DNA of 64,000 nt from Silene conica (lineage: Eukaryota > Streptophyta > Magnoliopsida > Caryophyllales > Caryophyllaceae). The notes beneath the pieces are model-generated. The model was not told the DNA's origin. It searched no databases and saw only the letters and a list, made by a program, of their open reading frames with translations. The position numbers and the translations under genes were made by a program. Position 1 is the first letter of the stretch; each line of letters opens with the position of its first letter. Below are positions 1 to 11,512 of the stretch, in pieces. The stretch covers positions 2,652,269 to 2,716,268 of the forward strand of contig CM055311.2 of the NCBI GenBank assembly GCA_029255685.2, in the 5' to 3' direction.

Positions 1-612
1 GAATATAGGGTTTGGGTAGGAGTGGGCTTTCCACTCTTACCTTATCCTAATGCGTGATTCGACCCAATTAGCTATTATTTATTCGCGGGTTTAATTTATA
101 AATCGTAACATGTTATCAGTTATTAATACAGTCGATATATTAATAATGGTCTGATAAAATACGATATTGTATAATTACCTAAATTAATATAACTGTTTAT
201 ATTAATTTGCGAATATAATATTTAATTAAATATAACCGTTTATATTTAATTTACGAATTAATCTTGTAATCCGTATTAGCTAAAATTATTTAATCCGTAT
301 TAAATAATAATTCTCAACATCTTATTGACTAATTTAATAGTCAATACCTCTGACTAACCGTTTAGTCATCTCCGGCAAAATGTGACTGTATTTTCATACC
401 TTCACATGTCTCAAACGTGTCCTATAGGTGTGACGTATAGGGACCAGTTGATCACCGCCATCCGTATGACAATAACGTCAAACTTATCTAGCAAGCCAAC
501 CGTTATTGATAAACGTGGATCAACTGGTAATAATACAAAAGTATGCCCTTGTGATCCTTAAAGAGATTTAATAAGTCATTGTACTTAATTGTCAAGGACA
601 CCAGCCCCAACA
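1..612 (-). repeat. Partial 3' LTR of the left Copia-like element
   Basis: This segment aligns by eye with about 2085-2700. The shared landmarks are the 'gtgggctttccactctta' stretch, the 'gtgacgtatagggaccagtt' stretch and the 'gtcaaggacaccagcc' end. On the minus strand it starts TGTTGGGGCTGG at 612. The rest of the LTR lies outside the window. It contains several short perfect hairpins that are listed separately. Confidence 0.6.
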
Positions 613-1010
613 ATTACATGGCACAAAACCAAAACGGAGATACAAGATCTCAAAATTACAAACAAGACCGTGTTCCATCATTACGGTAACACAATCTTTT
701 AAGGCCACACTAAGTTACAACCGTTTGCAAAAATAAATACGTTATAAAAGCATTCATAAGCATTCAACAAGACGATAAATAAAATGCATCAATTAAAACA
801 AATTCATTCGTGACATAATACCGTTATTATGTTTAATAAATTTTACCAAACCACCTTACGAGATTAAAATTATGTGATTATACCGTTTTAGTCACATAAA
901 TCTTAATATAATTATAATCCATTATTTTAAACCGTTTTAAAATAATAAGTATCTTACGAGTGTGAACCGTTTCACAAAAGTCAATATACTATTTCCGTAT
1001 ATAGTATATT
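180..1010. repeat. Series of perfect hairpins with a CCGT (or CTGT) apex and different stems
   Basis: Inverted repeats closing on a four-base CCGT or CTGT loop lie at 182-207 (11-bp arms), 224-251 (12 bp), 285-308 (10 bp), 351-368 (7 bp), 813-832 (8 bp), about 872-895 (9 of 10 pairs, one wobble), 921-946 (11 bp) and 961-976 (6 bp). Two more, at 324-345 and about 983-1008, have other loops. Arm sequences differ from site to site but each is self-complementary. Equivalent hairpins recur near 2270-2440 in the other LTR. Confidence 0.8.
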
Positions 1011-1067
1011 ACTATGGGCCAAGAGAAAATAAAATAAAATTTGTTTTCAAAAAATCTTCCAGAACAT

Positions 1068-1435
1068 GGTCTGCTCGATCGAGTCACTAGAGTACTCGAT
1101 CGAGTAACCTTGACAGACTGGGTTTTACTTGATCGAGTAAAACAGGTACTCGATCGAACCCAAAAGTTTTCAGAAAACCAAAATTTTTAGAAAAATTAAA
1201 ATACCCTGAAAACTGTTCGATCGAATTAAAGCGAGGTCGATCGAGGAACTGTGTAACTCGATCGAGTACAGCAAGTCTCGATCGAATGACAGGGTCATCG
1301 AGGCAGACTACGAATGAGTAGAAATACGCTCGTTCGTAGAATCCAAAATACTCGATCGAGCCAAAAGGTGTTCGATCGAGTGACTGGTTGTTTTAAAAAC
1401 TGCTTGATCGAGCCAAAAAGTGCTCGATCGAGTGA
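1068..1435. repeat. Cluster of TCGATCGA palindromes
   Basis: About twelve copies of a motif centred on TCGATCGA or TTGATCGA, often extended to ACTCGATCGAGT, are scattered through 370 bp of the Copia-like internal region. Spacing is irregular (roughly 15-60 bp), so this is not a simple tandem array. It does not give a convincing protein: the short minus-strand frame at 1295-1480 only reflects the repeated bases. Confidence 0.75.
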
Positions 1436-1681
1436 CGGGTAGAAAATTAAAACAAAACGTGTGTTTATACGTGATTTCAACCGTGTAAATCAACAATAAA
1501 CAACAACAAATGATTTACATACTGTTAAAAATATCGATTAATCAACAATATGCAAATCAAAAACGAAAAACATGATCGATTTCACACAAAAATGGCACAC
1601 GGCCGAGACAACATATGGGTTTCAAATTTCGATTTTTAAAACATCTCATGAAAAACACAATTGTAAAATTTTCGTGGCCTT

Positions 1682-1694
1682 GGCTCTGATACCA
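1682..1694 (-). promoter_or_regulatory. Primer-binding site, initiator Met tRNA
   Basis: The minus strand reads TGGTATCAGAGCC two bases after the 5' LTR end. This is the standard complement of the 3' end of plant initiator methionine tRNA used by Copia and many Gypsy elements. It fixes the orientation of the left element. Confidence 0.8.
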
Positions 1695-1696
1695 CT

Positions 1697-2737
1697 TGTG
1701 GGGAATAAACATGTATTCACCCTTAAAATTCCAGGATTATAACGAAAATTACATATGTGATGATAAAAACATGAATAAGAAATACAACCTTAGGTCCTAT
1801 GTGCGAATGGCCTAAGAACAGGAATTAAAGCAAATTCCCTCCTATAACTTGCACCCAAGACTTGTCTGAGATGATGCCGCGTGTGCTAGAAATGCTCTCC
1901 AATTGCCTTGCAATATGGGGAGAGTTTTGTGAGTTTTTTCAGATGTGAGATCTAGGTTTTGGGAAAACAGTTCTCAAAACCCTAATTTTCTGTGAGATGA
2001 GATTATCAGTAATCAGTAAAAAGTGAGAGAACCTGACAAAAGGAGAGTCCCTCTCCTTTTGTATCACTCGGCCGAAATTAGGTCAAGGTGAGAGTGGGCT
2101 TTCCACTCTTATCTTATTCTAATACGTGATTCGACCCTAATTGCTAAAATATAATTCACGGGATTTAATTATAAATCATATACACGTTATCAGATATTAA
2201 TTTAGTCGATACATTAATAATGGTCTGATCAAATTACGATATTGTATAATTAGCTAAATTAATATAACTGTTTATATTAATACACGAATTCAATATTTAA
2301 TTAAATATAACTGTTTATATTTAATTTACGAATTAATCATGTAATCCGTATTAGCTAATATTATTTAATCTGTATTAAATAATTATCTCAACATCTCATT
2401 GACTAATTTAATAGTCAATACCTCTGACTAACTGTTTAGTCGTATTCAGCATAAATGTGATTGTATTTTCATACCTTCACATCTCTCAAACGTGTCCTAT
2501 AGGTGTGACGTATAGGGACCAGTTGATCACCGCCATCCGTACGACAATAACGTCAAACTTATCTAGCAAGCCAACCGTTATTGATAAACGTGGATCAACT
2601 GATAATAATACAGAAGTATGCCCTAGTGATCCTTTAAGAGATTTAATAAGTCATTATACTAATTGTCAAGGACACCAGCCACAAGGGTATGTGCAATGAC
2701 GTTATCGCACTACATGTGGAGGACGCCAGCTCCAACA
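1697..2737 (-). repeat. 5' LTR of the left Copia-like element
   Basis: The inner border (TGTGGGG on the plus strand) is set by the adjoining primer-binding site. The outer border is placed at the plus-strand 'tccaaca' (2731-2737) because the minus strand then begins TGTTGGAGCTGG, like the other copies of the family. Relative to the left copy it carries extra sequence near its outer end, and several hairpin apices read CTGT instead of CCGT. Confidence 0.55.
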
Positions 2738-3660
2738 CTTGCTACATATATCAAATATGTATGTGGCGACAACCAATCACTTACTCTGATAAATCTCAAT
2801 CTACAACAGAATGATACCAATCGGAATACAACGCTACAACCGTTCGGTTACATGTATGTTGTTCAATTAATTGGCTTAAGTCATTCCGTACCATGAATTG
2901 GACCACGACTGTTCGGCTACACCTTCGCACCTCAGCAATCTTTGCAGTGAGTGTATTTGCTTTCGAGTGATGTATGACTATAGAAGTACAACAGAAAGCC
3001 GTAATGTCATTCTTAAAAAAAATTCTCAGTTTTTATGAATTGTGAACGATAGAGATGACTGAATTGCAGGTGTATTTATAGTAATTCTCGTAGGGTGTTT
3101 TGAGGATTGATTATGCTATAATTTTGGGAGGATCATATCAATTTTAGAGGCACATGAAATAAAAAAATTACCAACTATCCCAAAAAAACTATTCTCGTTG
3201 AAGTCACATATATAGAATTGTATATGGAATATTTCATATTCTTTGCACATTTCAATATGAGATGATTATTTCATTACTTATTTACTCCTTTAAATTAACA
3301 ACTAACTTTAATTTACTTATTTTTTATGCTATTGTTATACTCTTATCAAATAAGAATTGAATATTTCATATTTCATAATTCATATTTCATATTTCATACA
3401 CACTTACTTTCTTTACTTCCGTTGAATTAGAATCAACCTTTTACCTTTTATTTTTAAGAATTTAGTAATGGTGATTATTAGCCGGCTAGCCGCCACATAG
3501 GATTATACTAGTAAATTATAATGTCACGTCAACGGATTTGACTTTTACATTAAAGAAGTATATGATAATTTATGTAATATTACTGGTTTTAGTCCGTTTT
3601 TAAAACTGTGATGTACAAAACTAATTTTATTTTTATCATCTTGATTTTTGTTCTATATAA
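2738..3660. other. Non-coding, AT-rich spacer
   Basis: I see no gene, no terminal repeats and no recognisable transposon domain here. Short reading frames at 2457-2896 are LTR or spacer translations without known motifs. Confidence 0.5.
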
Positions 3661-3669
3661 CAATATTTC

Positions 3670-3986
3670 AGAATTTGAAATATTGTGGCTACCTTCTTTA
3701 CTTTTCAAGTTGGATTTTCGTGTTCAAGCACCTCCGGTTATATACTTTGACAATTTAGGTGCTACAAGTTACTCGGCCAATCATGTCTTTCACTCTCGTA
3801 TGAAACATGTGGCTCTTGCCTTTCATTTTGTCCGACAACAAGTTAATAAAGGTCTGCTTCGCGTGCAACATATATCTGCCAATGATCAACTCGCCGACGT
3901 ATTGACCAAACCTCTTGCACGACCTGCTTTTATCCTCTTCTACTCAAGATTGGTCTCTCCTTTGGAACGTCCATCTTGCGGGAACG
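3670..3986 (+). pseudogene. Copia RNase H C-terminal fragment
   Basis: A plus-strand frame (open from 3608 to 4012) contains the Copia RNase H landmarks FDNLGATSYSAN, FHSRMKHVAL, FHFVRQQV, LRVQHIS and DQLADVLTKPL, which normally sit at the very end of Copia Pol. Everything upstream of these (gag, protease, integrase, reverse transcriptase) is missing, and the N-terminal part of the frame is unrelated AT-rich sequence. It is a 5'-truncated relic lying just before a degraded 3' LTR, and it has no expected function. Confidence 0.85.
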
Positions 3987-4440
3987 TATTAGAGAATAAA
4001 GATATTACGTAATCTTTAGATTACGATTTTATCTTGTAAATAATGTGTGATGATCTTTTTATATTGTATAATATCTTGATATTCTGTATACTTAGGAGTC
4101 GTTTGGTTGCACGTGGAATTCGTATTGTCTTGGAAGTGGTAAAACACGTAATTGTAGAATTCATATAAATTAGAAAATATTTTTTGGTTGTCATGTAGGA
4201 ATTGCAATTCACTATGGAGGAATTGCAATTCATGTGATTTGAGCTAATAAATAAAAAGGTAAATTTTACAATTCACGTAAATTTAAATTACTACGTTTTT
4301 AGTGGGTAAGCAAACAACTCCTAAAATAGAATAGTCATAGCCTTTGTATAGATGTGACTGACATTTTATCAATAGCAATTAAGTCGGTTCTATCACTTCT
4401 ACTCCGTATATCATTATCACATTATCTATAAGACAACAAG
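3987..4440 (+). repeat. Degraded Copia 3' LTR, interrupted by a MITE
   Basis: Directly after the RNase H fragment the sequence reads 'tattagagaataaagatatt', which resembles a Copia LTR start (TGTTAGAG) with a changed second base. It continues as AT-rich sequence to about 4440 and is split at 4092-4324 by a MITE. The right border is approximate. Confidence 0.45.
4092..4324. mobile_element. MITE with imperfect 19-bp terminal inverted repeats
   Basis: The left end, TTAGGAGTCGTTTGGTTGC, is matched by the reverse complement of the right end, TTAGGAGTTGTTTGCTTAC, over 233 bp with no coding capacity. The 'GTCGTTTGGTTGC' type of end and the TTA/TAA borders suggest a PIF/Harbinger (Tourist-like) MITE. 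The target duplication is ambiguous, so the superfamily is an inference. Confidence 0.65.
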
Positions 4441-4664
4441 CAACAACTGCATCAATACTACCCTTTTGCGTCCAATTACATAATTGAGGTAATCATGAGT
4501 AATATGATTGAGGTAATCATGGGTAATTGCTTTCAAATACTCTGTAACAAGTTATATAATTGTGGTTCAATGAAACTCTTACAAGTATATAGTAAGTGAC
4601 AGTCTGTGTATGGTACAATATCAAAAATTGATTATTTACAGGTAAGAATTAGATATGGAGAGAG

Positions 4665-5071
4665 TCATTGGGGAGATTTACGACATAAAGGACATGTAGC
4701 ATTCATCCGAAGCCACTCATCAATACAATGAGCATGAAAGAAGTGATTGCATTCGGGGATAGACCTCAAGGTATCCTTCGATAGATAATCAGATAAGCAA
4801 ATTGGACAAGTTCCATCACTGGTGTTTGGAAGACGCTTACTCTCCCCTAATATGGTTTTTGGATATGATTCTATGGTCGGCCTATCTAGCCCTACTGTAA
4901 CTATCATGGGTTGAGGAAAGATTGCCGGAGACGATTCAATGTTGGGGTATCCTCCATTTTGGTTTCGGGCTCTAGCCCTGCTACTGATGTAGTAAGTTAG
5001 TCCAATCATGCATACAATCGCAGGTATTCCTGCTCCTAGTACTAGTCCGTATTTTGCACTCCTTGGAAGAC
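4665..5071 (-). CDS. RING-H2 finger protein ATL20/21/22-like, exon 2 (TM helix and RING-H2)
   Basis: This is the last exon of a membrane-anchored E3 ubiquitin ligase. On the minus strand the acceptor is a T-rich tract plus CAG, ending at 5072, and the exon completes a glycine codon split after its first base. It encodes residues 243-377: GLPRSAKYG, a hydrophobic helix (about 249-270, GLVLGAGIPAIVCMIGLTYY), a basic stop-transfer segment, a linker and a RING-H2 finger at 331-372. The zinc ligands are spaced C-X2-C-X15-C-X-H-X2-H-X2-C-X10-C-X2-C, the canonical C3H2C3 pattern, with the ATL-type tryptophan in DEWLR. The stop follows CRKSPQ at 4665. The family ubiquitinates membrane-proximal targets. 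The substrate is unknown. Phase, splice site and domain order all match exon 1 at 25952-26678. Confidence 0.88.
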
Positions 5072-5315
5072 CTGAAAAAAGATGGTAAATTTACACCATT
5101 AAGAGACGAGGAAGTAAATATCACTAAATCTGTTGTCATTAATGAACCTTGTCAAACACAGTCCGTAATGTAATTTTACTCAAGACAATGATTTAGAATT
5201 CATCCACATCTATAGATTTACGGCTTTGCCCCATATGCAGGGCCGACTTTTAGGGGTGCGGTCGTACAAAGTCCCTGATTTTTTGGGCCTAATCAAGTTA
5301 AATTAAGAATATATA

Positions 5316-6648
5316 CAGGACCGTCCCTGACATTTTGGACGCCCTGTGCGAAACTGAAAAAATAGGCCATAATATATTAATACACACATATGTTAAATAT
5401 GAATATAAGGAACATTTTTTAAAGATATTAACAATTTTGATTAAAAAAAAGCAAATGAGGCCCAACAGGTATGTTATAAATTAAACGTAATTGCTCATTC
5501 ATATACGAGTTTTACTCATTCATACCCTTTTTTTTCATTACTTTTCCATTCTATGCCCTCTGCCTAAGAAAAGTTCTCCTCTCTGATTCTCTCCCCAAAA
5601 AAACCTAAACCACACCACACAACTATGGATGCTAGCTCTCGTATCGATCAGGTAATAATTCTAATCTCTACCTTTGTCAATTATATTATATGAAATTAAA
5701 AAATTGATTTAGACTAATTAGATTAGGCTTTCTTTAAATCGTTTTCAGTTTTAACCTAATTAAGGTGTGTAGCAAGGTGTAATTAAAGGCCTTCTTTTTT
5801 CTGCGAAAAAACTTTATCCATTTGAGGCTTTTCTTCACTTGCGACTCTACTCTCCTCAGTAGTTTAGTAATTTTGTATCTACATGGTGTAGATTGTGAAG
5901 CAACTTTGGGCATATATAAGGAAGCACAATCTTCAAGATCCAAGTAACAAAAGAAAGATAATTTGCAATGAAGAGCTGCGACTGGTATTTGAAGTTGACT
6001 GTGCGACTGGTATTTGAAGTTGACTGTACAGATATGTTTCAGATGAACAAGCTACTGGCAAAACACATTCTTCGCCTTGATACTACAAGTGTGTAAACTT
6101 TTCTGAGTGTTGATTATTTATAAATATTTATAGGGTTTGCGCATATTAAGATGCATTTTAAGTCCATCTTCTGACGGTTGCAGAGGACGGTGGTGCAAGG
6201 AGAGGACGGTGAGGGTGGTGGAAAGTGGCGGCCGAATTGTGGTTGAATAGTTGCAGTTAGAGGGAGTGAATTGATTAGAGAGACTGAAAGGGTATTAAAA
6301 TAAAATTATAAAAATAGAAGGGTATTAAAGTCATTTGCGTTTATAATTGAGTAAAACATGTGTATGAATGAGCAACACCCAAATTAAATTGTGCTTCCAT
6401 AATATGCTAGAGGGCTTCATTGGCATGTTGAATAATTGTTCATAGTTCCACATATTTGGCGCGGTTTCGACCCTCACTAACATCACTCTTTCTAATTTTT
6501 AAATGAAAAATTAAACTTCAAAATGATGCCTAGGGGAATCGAACACGGGATTTTTGAATTCTAAGGTGAGACTTCTACCACTTTGACACTGCTAGAATTG
6601 GGGGCCCTGTGCGACCACACGGGTTGAACACCCCCTGAGCCGGCCCTG
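5316..6648. mobile_element. hAT element 2, inserted in hAT element 1
   Basis: The left end is CAGGACCGTCC and the right end reverse complement is CAGGGCCGGCT. The 8-bp duplication aatatata lies at 5308-5315 and 6649-6656. It has no transposase domain. It carries a third element at 5486-6380. Confidence 0.88.
5486..6380. mobile_element. Third-level TIR element with possible captured gene piece
   Basis: Imperfect inverted ends of about 34 bp share TTGCTCATTCATA and GTTTTACTCA. They are flanked by 8-bp copies of aaattaaa (5478-5485 and 6381-6388). Inside, at 5570-5660, a pyrimidine-rich leader precedes ATGGATGCTAGC and then a donor-like CAGGTAATA, which looks like the first exon of a captured host gene. 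A 25-bp tandem duplication sits at about 5976-6026. No transposase is seen. The superfamily is unresolved (hAT or Mutator-like). Confidence 0.65.
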
Positions 6649-7101
6649 AATATATATCAATTAGCGAGGCTAATAATTATGAAATGTAGAATGATACCAT
6701 AGTTTAGCTTGTAACTTTTTGGGCTTTCTATATTCATGCATTTTGGGTTCGATTCTCCGTAACTACACTTTTTTATTTTATTTTCCAAAATTACTTTTAA
6801 TGAACTAAGTTATAACTATATTTCAAAATTTATTGGTTTCATTTAAAACTATTTAATTTTTTTTTCTTAACTCTTTCTTTTTCTAATATGCAAAGTTGTT
6901 TAAAAAAACATACAATAGTATAGAACATTTACGTTATACATGTATAGTAAGTAGTATAAAATAAATAAATTATAAACATTTTCGTACGTTAAAAAATAAT
7001 TCTTATAACAAAATAACATTTTATACCAACAATGTAAATAGAGAGATTGAGACCCATTTTCAAAATTCGCACGGGTCCCCGAAATATCGGAGACGGCCCT
7101 G

Positions 7102-7472
7102 CCCATATGTGCACCAAATGAAACAAGATTTGCATAAACACAACTCTACCTTCGGATATATATACGAGTATGGTAGCTCTAATACAAATCTAATTAAGTT
7201 TATATATAAAGTTTTTGAGTTTTCCTATATTTTGACTTGAATTTTTTTTTTTTAGGTATTAAGTTAAAATCTTATTAAATTTATATGCATTATTTTTTAA
7301 TTTTAATATAATATTTTGAATTAATTTTTTTTATAAAGGCGTATAAAACTCGTAAAATGTACAAATAAGCTCAAATCTTTTGTATAAATTGGTGTAGGTT
7401 TTTAAAGGGGGTTGATTCTCGCATTACAAAATTTACGCATCATAATACAATTTTTACCATTATATTACTAGA
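7102..7472. other. Intronic spacer
   Basis: AT-rich sequence between the hAT nest and the Helitron. Nothing is recognisable beyond the 8-bp hAT target duplication at its left edge. Confidence 0.5.
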
Positions 7473-10400
7473 CTAGTATTTTTGCCCGTGCGATGCACGG
7501 ATACTAAATTAATTTGTGATATTCATAAAATTTTTACCATGTAAATCAAAAGTAAATTCTAAGACTTTTTTTATATAAAAATAGTAATAGTTTGTTCTAT
7601 ACATGTGTTATTTTGTTAATAAAATTACCTCATTTATATTCTTTTCTGTCATTAATGTTACCACCAACTCGCCACAATCATCTACAGTACCACACGAAAG
7701 AACCCTTCAAACAACTACTCTTACTCTTCAAACAACACGTAAAACGGTCCACAATCCAAAGCTACACCTACTAACCTATTATTAAATTTTATCATCAAAT
7801 GCGATTTAGTCATATTTATTGCTACCTCAAACAACCATCTAACTCATCATCGACACTCTTTCCTAACTTCCAATACACATCTAAAATATTCAAGTCACCC
7901 CTCCTTCACAAAACACCCGAACTTATCTCTTAAAATTAGCTCTCCCTTTGAAAAATTCATCCATCTATCAGAAACCTACCTAACTTCTGCTTTCAAAACC
8001 GATCTTGTTTGAATGAGAAATCCTTGATAGGGAAAACAAAAACATGCATTTTTTTGTTTGGTTAACAAAAGAGGTATGAGAGAAGTGTTAAGGAATGAAC
8101 GGTGGATGCAACACTCGAGATCTTACATTAAAATTGGGTGTAAAATTCAAACCACGATGTATTTTTTTAATCACCAAGACAAAAAAGTAACCTAGTTAAA
8201 CGTTAACAATACTATATTGACATTATATTTATTAACATTTGATTACTTATTTTTGTGTTTCACAAGAAAAAAACAAAATTGTGTTTTCATACATGATATT
8301 TCAGAGATTTTAACCTTATTTTTATAGCATCTATGCCTAAGTCATTTACACATAATACAACCTTGAAATAAATTCATCTACTTAGCTTCCTCAGTTTTTT
8401 TGCTACATACCCCATATTGTCCACATCATTCAAGCATTGTTCGTACCCTTTTCACTCAACTAACCAACTTATTAACCGTAGGTGCATCCCTGAACAACCC
8501 CATCGTATCTATATTTACTTGTACTACTCAAATCACACTCTTAAATGTCGGAAAATAATTCTATCTTCAAAACACTTACGTCCTACCTCCAGACCTATCT
8601 GCCCCGATATAATACTGACATGACATATACTTTCTTAATTTTTATCCAATATGTTCCCACATTTTTTTTGTACAATTTAATCCAATGTTTTCCTTCCATA
8701 CTTGGTAAAATAATTGACATAAATATCTTCTTCTATTTCTTGTATTTACAATATTATCATTGCAAATTTACAACTGCAAGTCCACATTAATTACGACATA
8801 TTTTTATACACACCCCTAAATATTTCCAAGAATACTCCCACAAAAATCACTATAACGTCATTCCACATTAAAAATTATTATTGGCCCAATAGAGCATTCA
8901 ATAGGATTGAAGAGCGTATAACATTTGATTGTTTAGTTTTGTGTCTAACAAAAAAACAAAATTGAGTTTATACACGTGATATTTTAAATGTTTTTGATCT
9001 ATATTTATATATTTTTTGGTTCTTTTCTCATATAATACACATTTTCAAATAAATTTTATTCATTTACTTCTCCAATCAATACCTCACGTTATCCACTTTT
9101 TTCAGTTATTCAACCATTTTCACCCGACTAACCAACCAAACCAATCAGAATCAACCTTAATCATATTCATATCTCTAAACAACTCAGCCCTACATATGAA
9201 TATATTTTTCTATCTTCTAAATCACACTCGTAAACGTCAGGGAGTAATCCTACATTCCTACCCATGGAGTACACTTTTCACCCACTTAACCAATTTAACC
9301 ATTAAAATCAATTGTAAAATGTATCCCTGGAAATCTCTAACCTACCGACATTTATTTGTACTACTCTCACACTCTTCAACGTCGTGGAGTAACCATACCC
9401 CCAAGACACTTACCTTCTCTCTCAAAACCTATTTATCTACCCCGCTTGAAACAATAGATATATCTAATGTAAAATCAAACTCTGTCCTATAACAATCAAA
9501 ATTGAGTATGCATACATGTTGTTTTAGAGATTTTTAAGCTCTTTTCATAACATATGTGCCTCTGTTATTATCACATATTATAGAAATTTGAAATAAAATT
9601 TATCTACCTATGTACTTGCTCAGTTGTTCTAATCATTCTGTAGTACATACACAACTTTTTTCGACACCGTTTAGGTATTCGTCATACCCTTCTCACATAA
9701 CTACCTAAGTTGACTAACATAATCAATCGTATCTCTGAATAACCCTAACCTATAGACATTTTCTTGTGCAACTTACATCACACTTTTAAACATCTGAGAG
9801 TAACTCTATCCCCCAAGATACTTACCTCCTCCCTCGAGATCTATTTATCCTCATCCCTAAACAAATGGACACATACAATTTAAAATCAACCCCTATCCTA
9901 TAAAACAATGTCACACTGTAAAGAATAAGTTGAAAATATGGAGGAAAAAAAAAAGAATACGGATTATAATAAATTATAATCTAATACTAATTTAAAAATA
10001 TTTTTGATTTTTTTATGACTTATTCTATCCATCTCGGAAACACCATTTATTTATCCTTACTTTGTTGTATGAATTACCTTCTAAGTTCTAATACCCACTT
10101 GCATTTTATCTTATCAACACAATTATTCCGCTTAACTCAGATCACCTACATCATTATGTTCTTTAATATATTTATATTTATACTCCTTAAATCGTAACTT
10201 GACAACCCAACTAACCACCTTGATCATCAGAATCATAAACTGTATTCTTGAACATCTCTGACCAATTTGCTTATACTACTCAAATAATACTCTTAAACGT
10301 GGGAGAGTGACCCTACCACTGAAGACATTTACCTACTCCCTCAAAACCTATCTACCTCTGTCCCCGTAAAAAAAATGTCATTTTATAACACAATGTCTCG

Positions 10401-11512
10401 TTAAATAATAAGGTGAAAATATGTATGAATAAATATTGTTATTTATGAAATTCCTTTCAATACTCATTTAAAACACATGTCATTCACACAATTATTCCAC
10501 TTCACGCATCTATCTATATTATCATTGTGGTCTTTAATATTTATATTTATACTAATTAAATCAAATTTGACATTTTTGGGGTTTCTCTAAAGCATAATAT
10601 ATTTGGCATTTATCTTATTTTTTTTACTTAATTAAAGAAATTATCTCATTTCTTTCGCATATTTAAGTACGAAAGTGAATAATATTCACTTGAATAGTAG
10701 TGCTACTCTTGTACAAAAAAATAGTAGTGTTGCTCTTAATTTGATCGAATATAATTGATAGCAAATGTTTCTTTTAGGTAGAAATTTGTTTAGACTTAAA
10801 TATTTAACTAAGTTTATTTATTAGTTTCACGCATTTTTAATTAAGATGGAGGTATTAATTTTTAGTTTGAATAGTCTAGTAATATGAAAAAAAAAATTGT
10901 CTTATTACTCTTATATCCCCGTGAAACTATTTTTGACTCATTTTAATGTTAAGACGAAGACAAACTAAATTGTTCTTTTTTACGCTTTCCCATTTTTATT
11001 TTTAATAGAAACACTGAAAAATATTAATAACCTTAAATAGTAAGTATATAAATATTAAAGAATAATGTTTTAAGATAGAAAAATTTTAAATAATCAATTA
11101 TTCTACTTCATTTCCGATTTTCATTTTTAATAAAAACGTTGAATAAAATTAATAAATATAGATAGTAAATATATAAATATTCAAGAATAATAATGTTCTA
11201 AATCTAATAGGAAAATTGTAAATAATCAGCTATTTTTTATTTTTCTAAATCTAATAGAAAAGTTGTAAATAATTTATTATTTTTTTTTATTTTCTAATTC
11301 TAATAGGAAAATTACAAATAAGTTATTATCAAAACAACTATATATTTTCTAGTTTTCTAATTCTAGTAGAATAATTGGAAATAATTAATTATTTCCTAAT
11401 TCTAGTAGAAAAATTGAAAATAAATCATTATTTATAAATAAGTGTTAGACAAAAGGTGGAGACTACCACGTGCTTAGAAAAAAAGCCTCCTTTAATTATA
11501 TATATATATTGA
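7473..11512 (-). mobile_element. Non-autonomous Helitron
   Basis: The minus strand starts with TC at 11512, preceded by A, and continues with an AT-rich leader (TCAATATATATATATAATTA). It ends at 7473 with a hairpin (arms CCGTGC and GCACGG, loop ATC) followed after about 12 bases by CTAG and a flanking T. Insertion between A and T, the 5' TC, and the 3' hairpin plus CTAG are the Helitron signature. No Rep or helicase frame is present in its 4 kb, so it must move with borrowed RepHel protein. The 3' end is more certain than the 5' end. The interior is mostly diverged internal repeats. Confidence 0.75.
8260..10380. repeat. Diverged internal repeats within the Helitron
   Basis: A leader motif of the type 'caaaattg(t/a)g...catacatg' recurs at about 8270, 8955 and 9495. 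A second motif ('ctaaccaa...atcaatcgtat', then 'cacactcttaaacgt' and 'cccaagacacttacct') recurs at about 8450, 9117, 9270, 9690 and 10205. Copies are perhaps 65-80% alike by eye, with uneven spacing (150-670 bp). Short reading frames here (for example 9016-9492) are repeat translations without known domains. Confidence 0.6.

Larger units (their letters stand above)
1..2737 (-). mobile_element. Copia-like LTR retrotransposon without coding capacity (cut by window edge)
   Basis: Two related segments, 1-612 and 1697-2737, lie in the same orientation around a 1.08 kb centre. In the minus orientation the right one ends at 1697 in ...CCCCACA and is followed by TGGTATCAGAGCC (1694-1682), the primer-binding site for initiator methionine tRNA. 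The right copy is therefore the 5' LTR, and the left copy is the 3' LTR, cut by the window. The LTR resembles the one at 62611-63870 in reverse orientation, for example in the shared stretches around the cytosine-rich block at 2490-2530. No Gag or Pol reading frame lies between them, so the element would depend on proteins from another element. I see no clear polypurine tract before the 3' LTR and could not confirm a target duplication, so the outer limits are tentative. Confidence 0.6.
5238..7101. mobile_element. hAT element 1 (outermost of the nest)
   Basis: Both ends start CAGGGCCG (left CAGGGCCGACT; right reverse complement CAGGGCCGTCT). The element is flanked by a perfect 8-bp duplication, cccatatg, at 5230-5237 and 7102-7109. 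The TIR and 8-bp duplication are diagnostic of hAT. Its own sequence is about 530 bp once the inner element is removed, and there is no transposase, so it is non-autonomous. Confidence 0.9.

Noticed and set aside
9016..9492. 158-residue frame in the Helitron
   Set aside because: It lies in diverged internal repeats, has no recognisable Rep or helicase motif and no codon-like composition.
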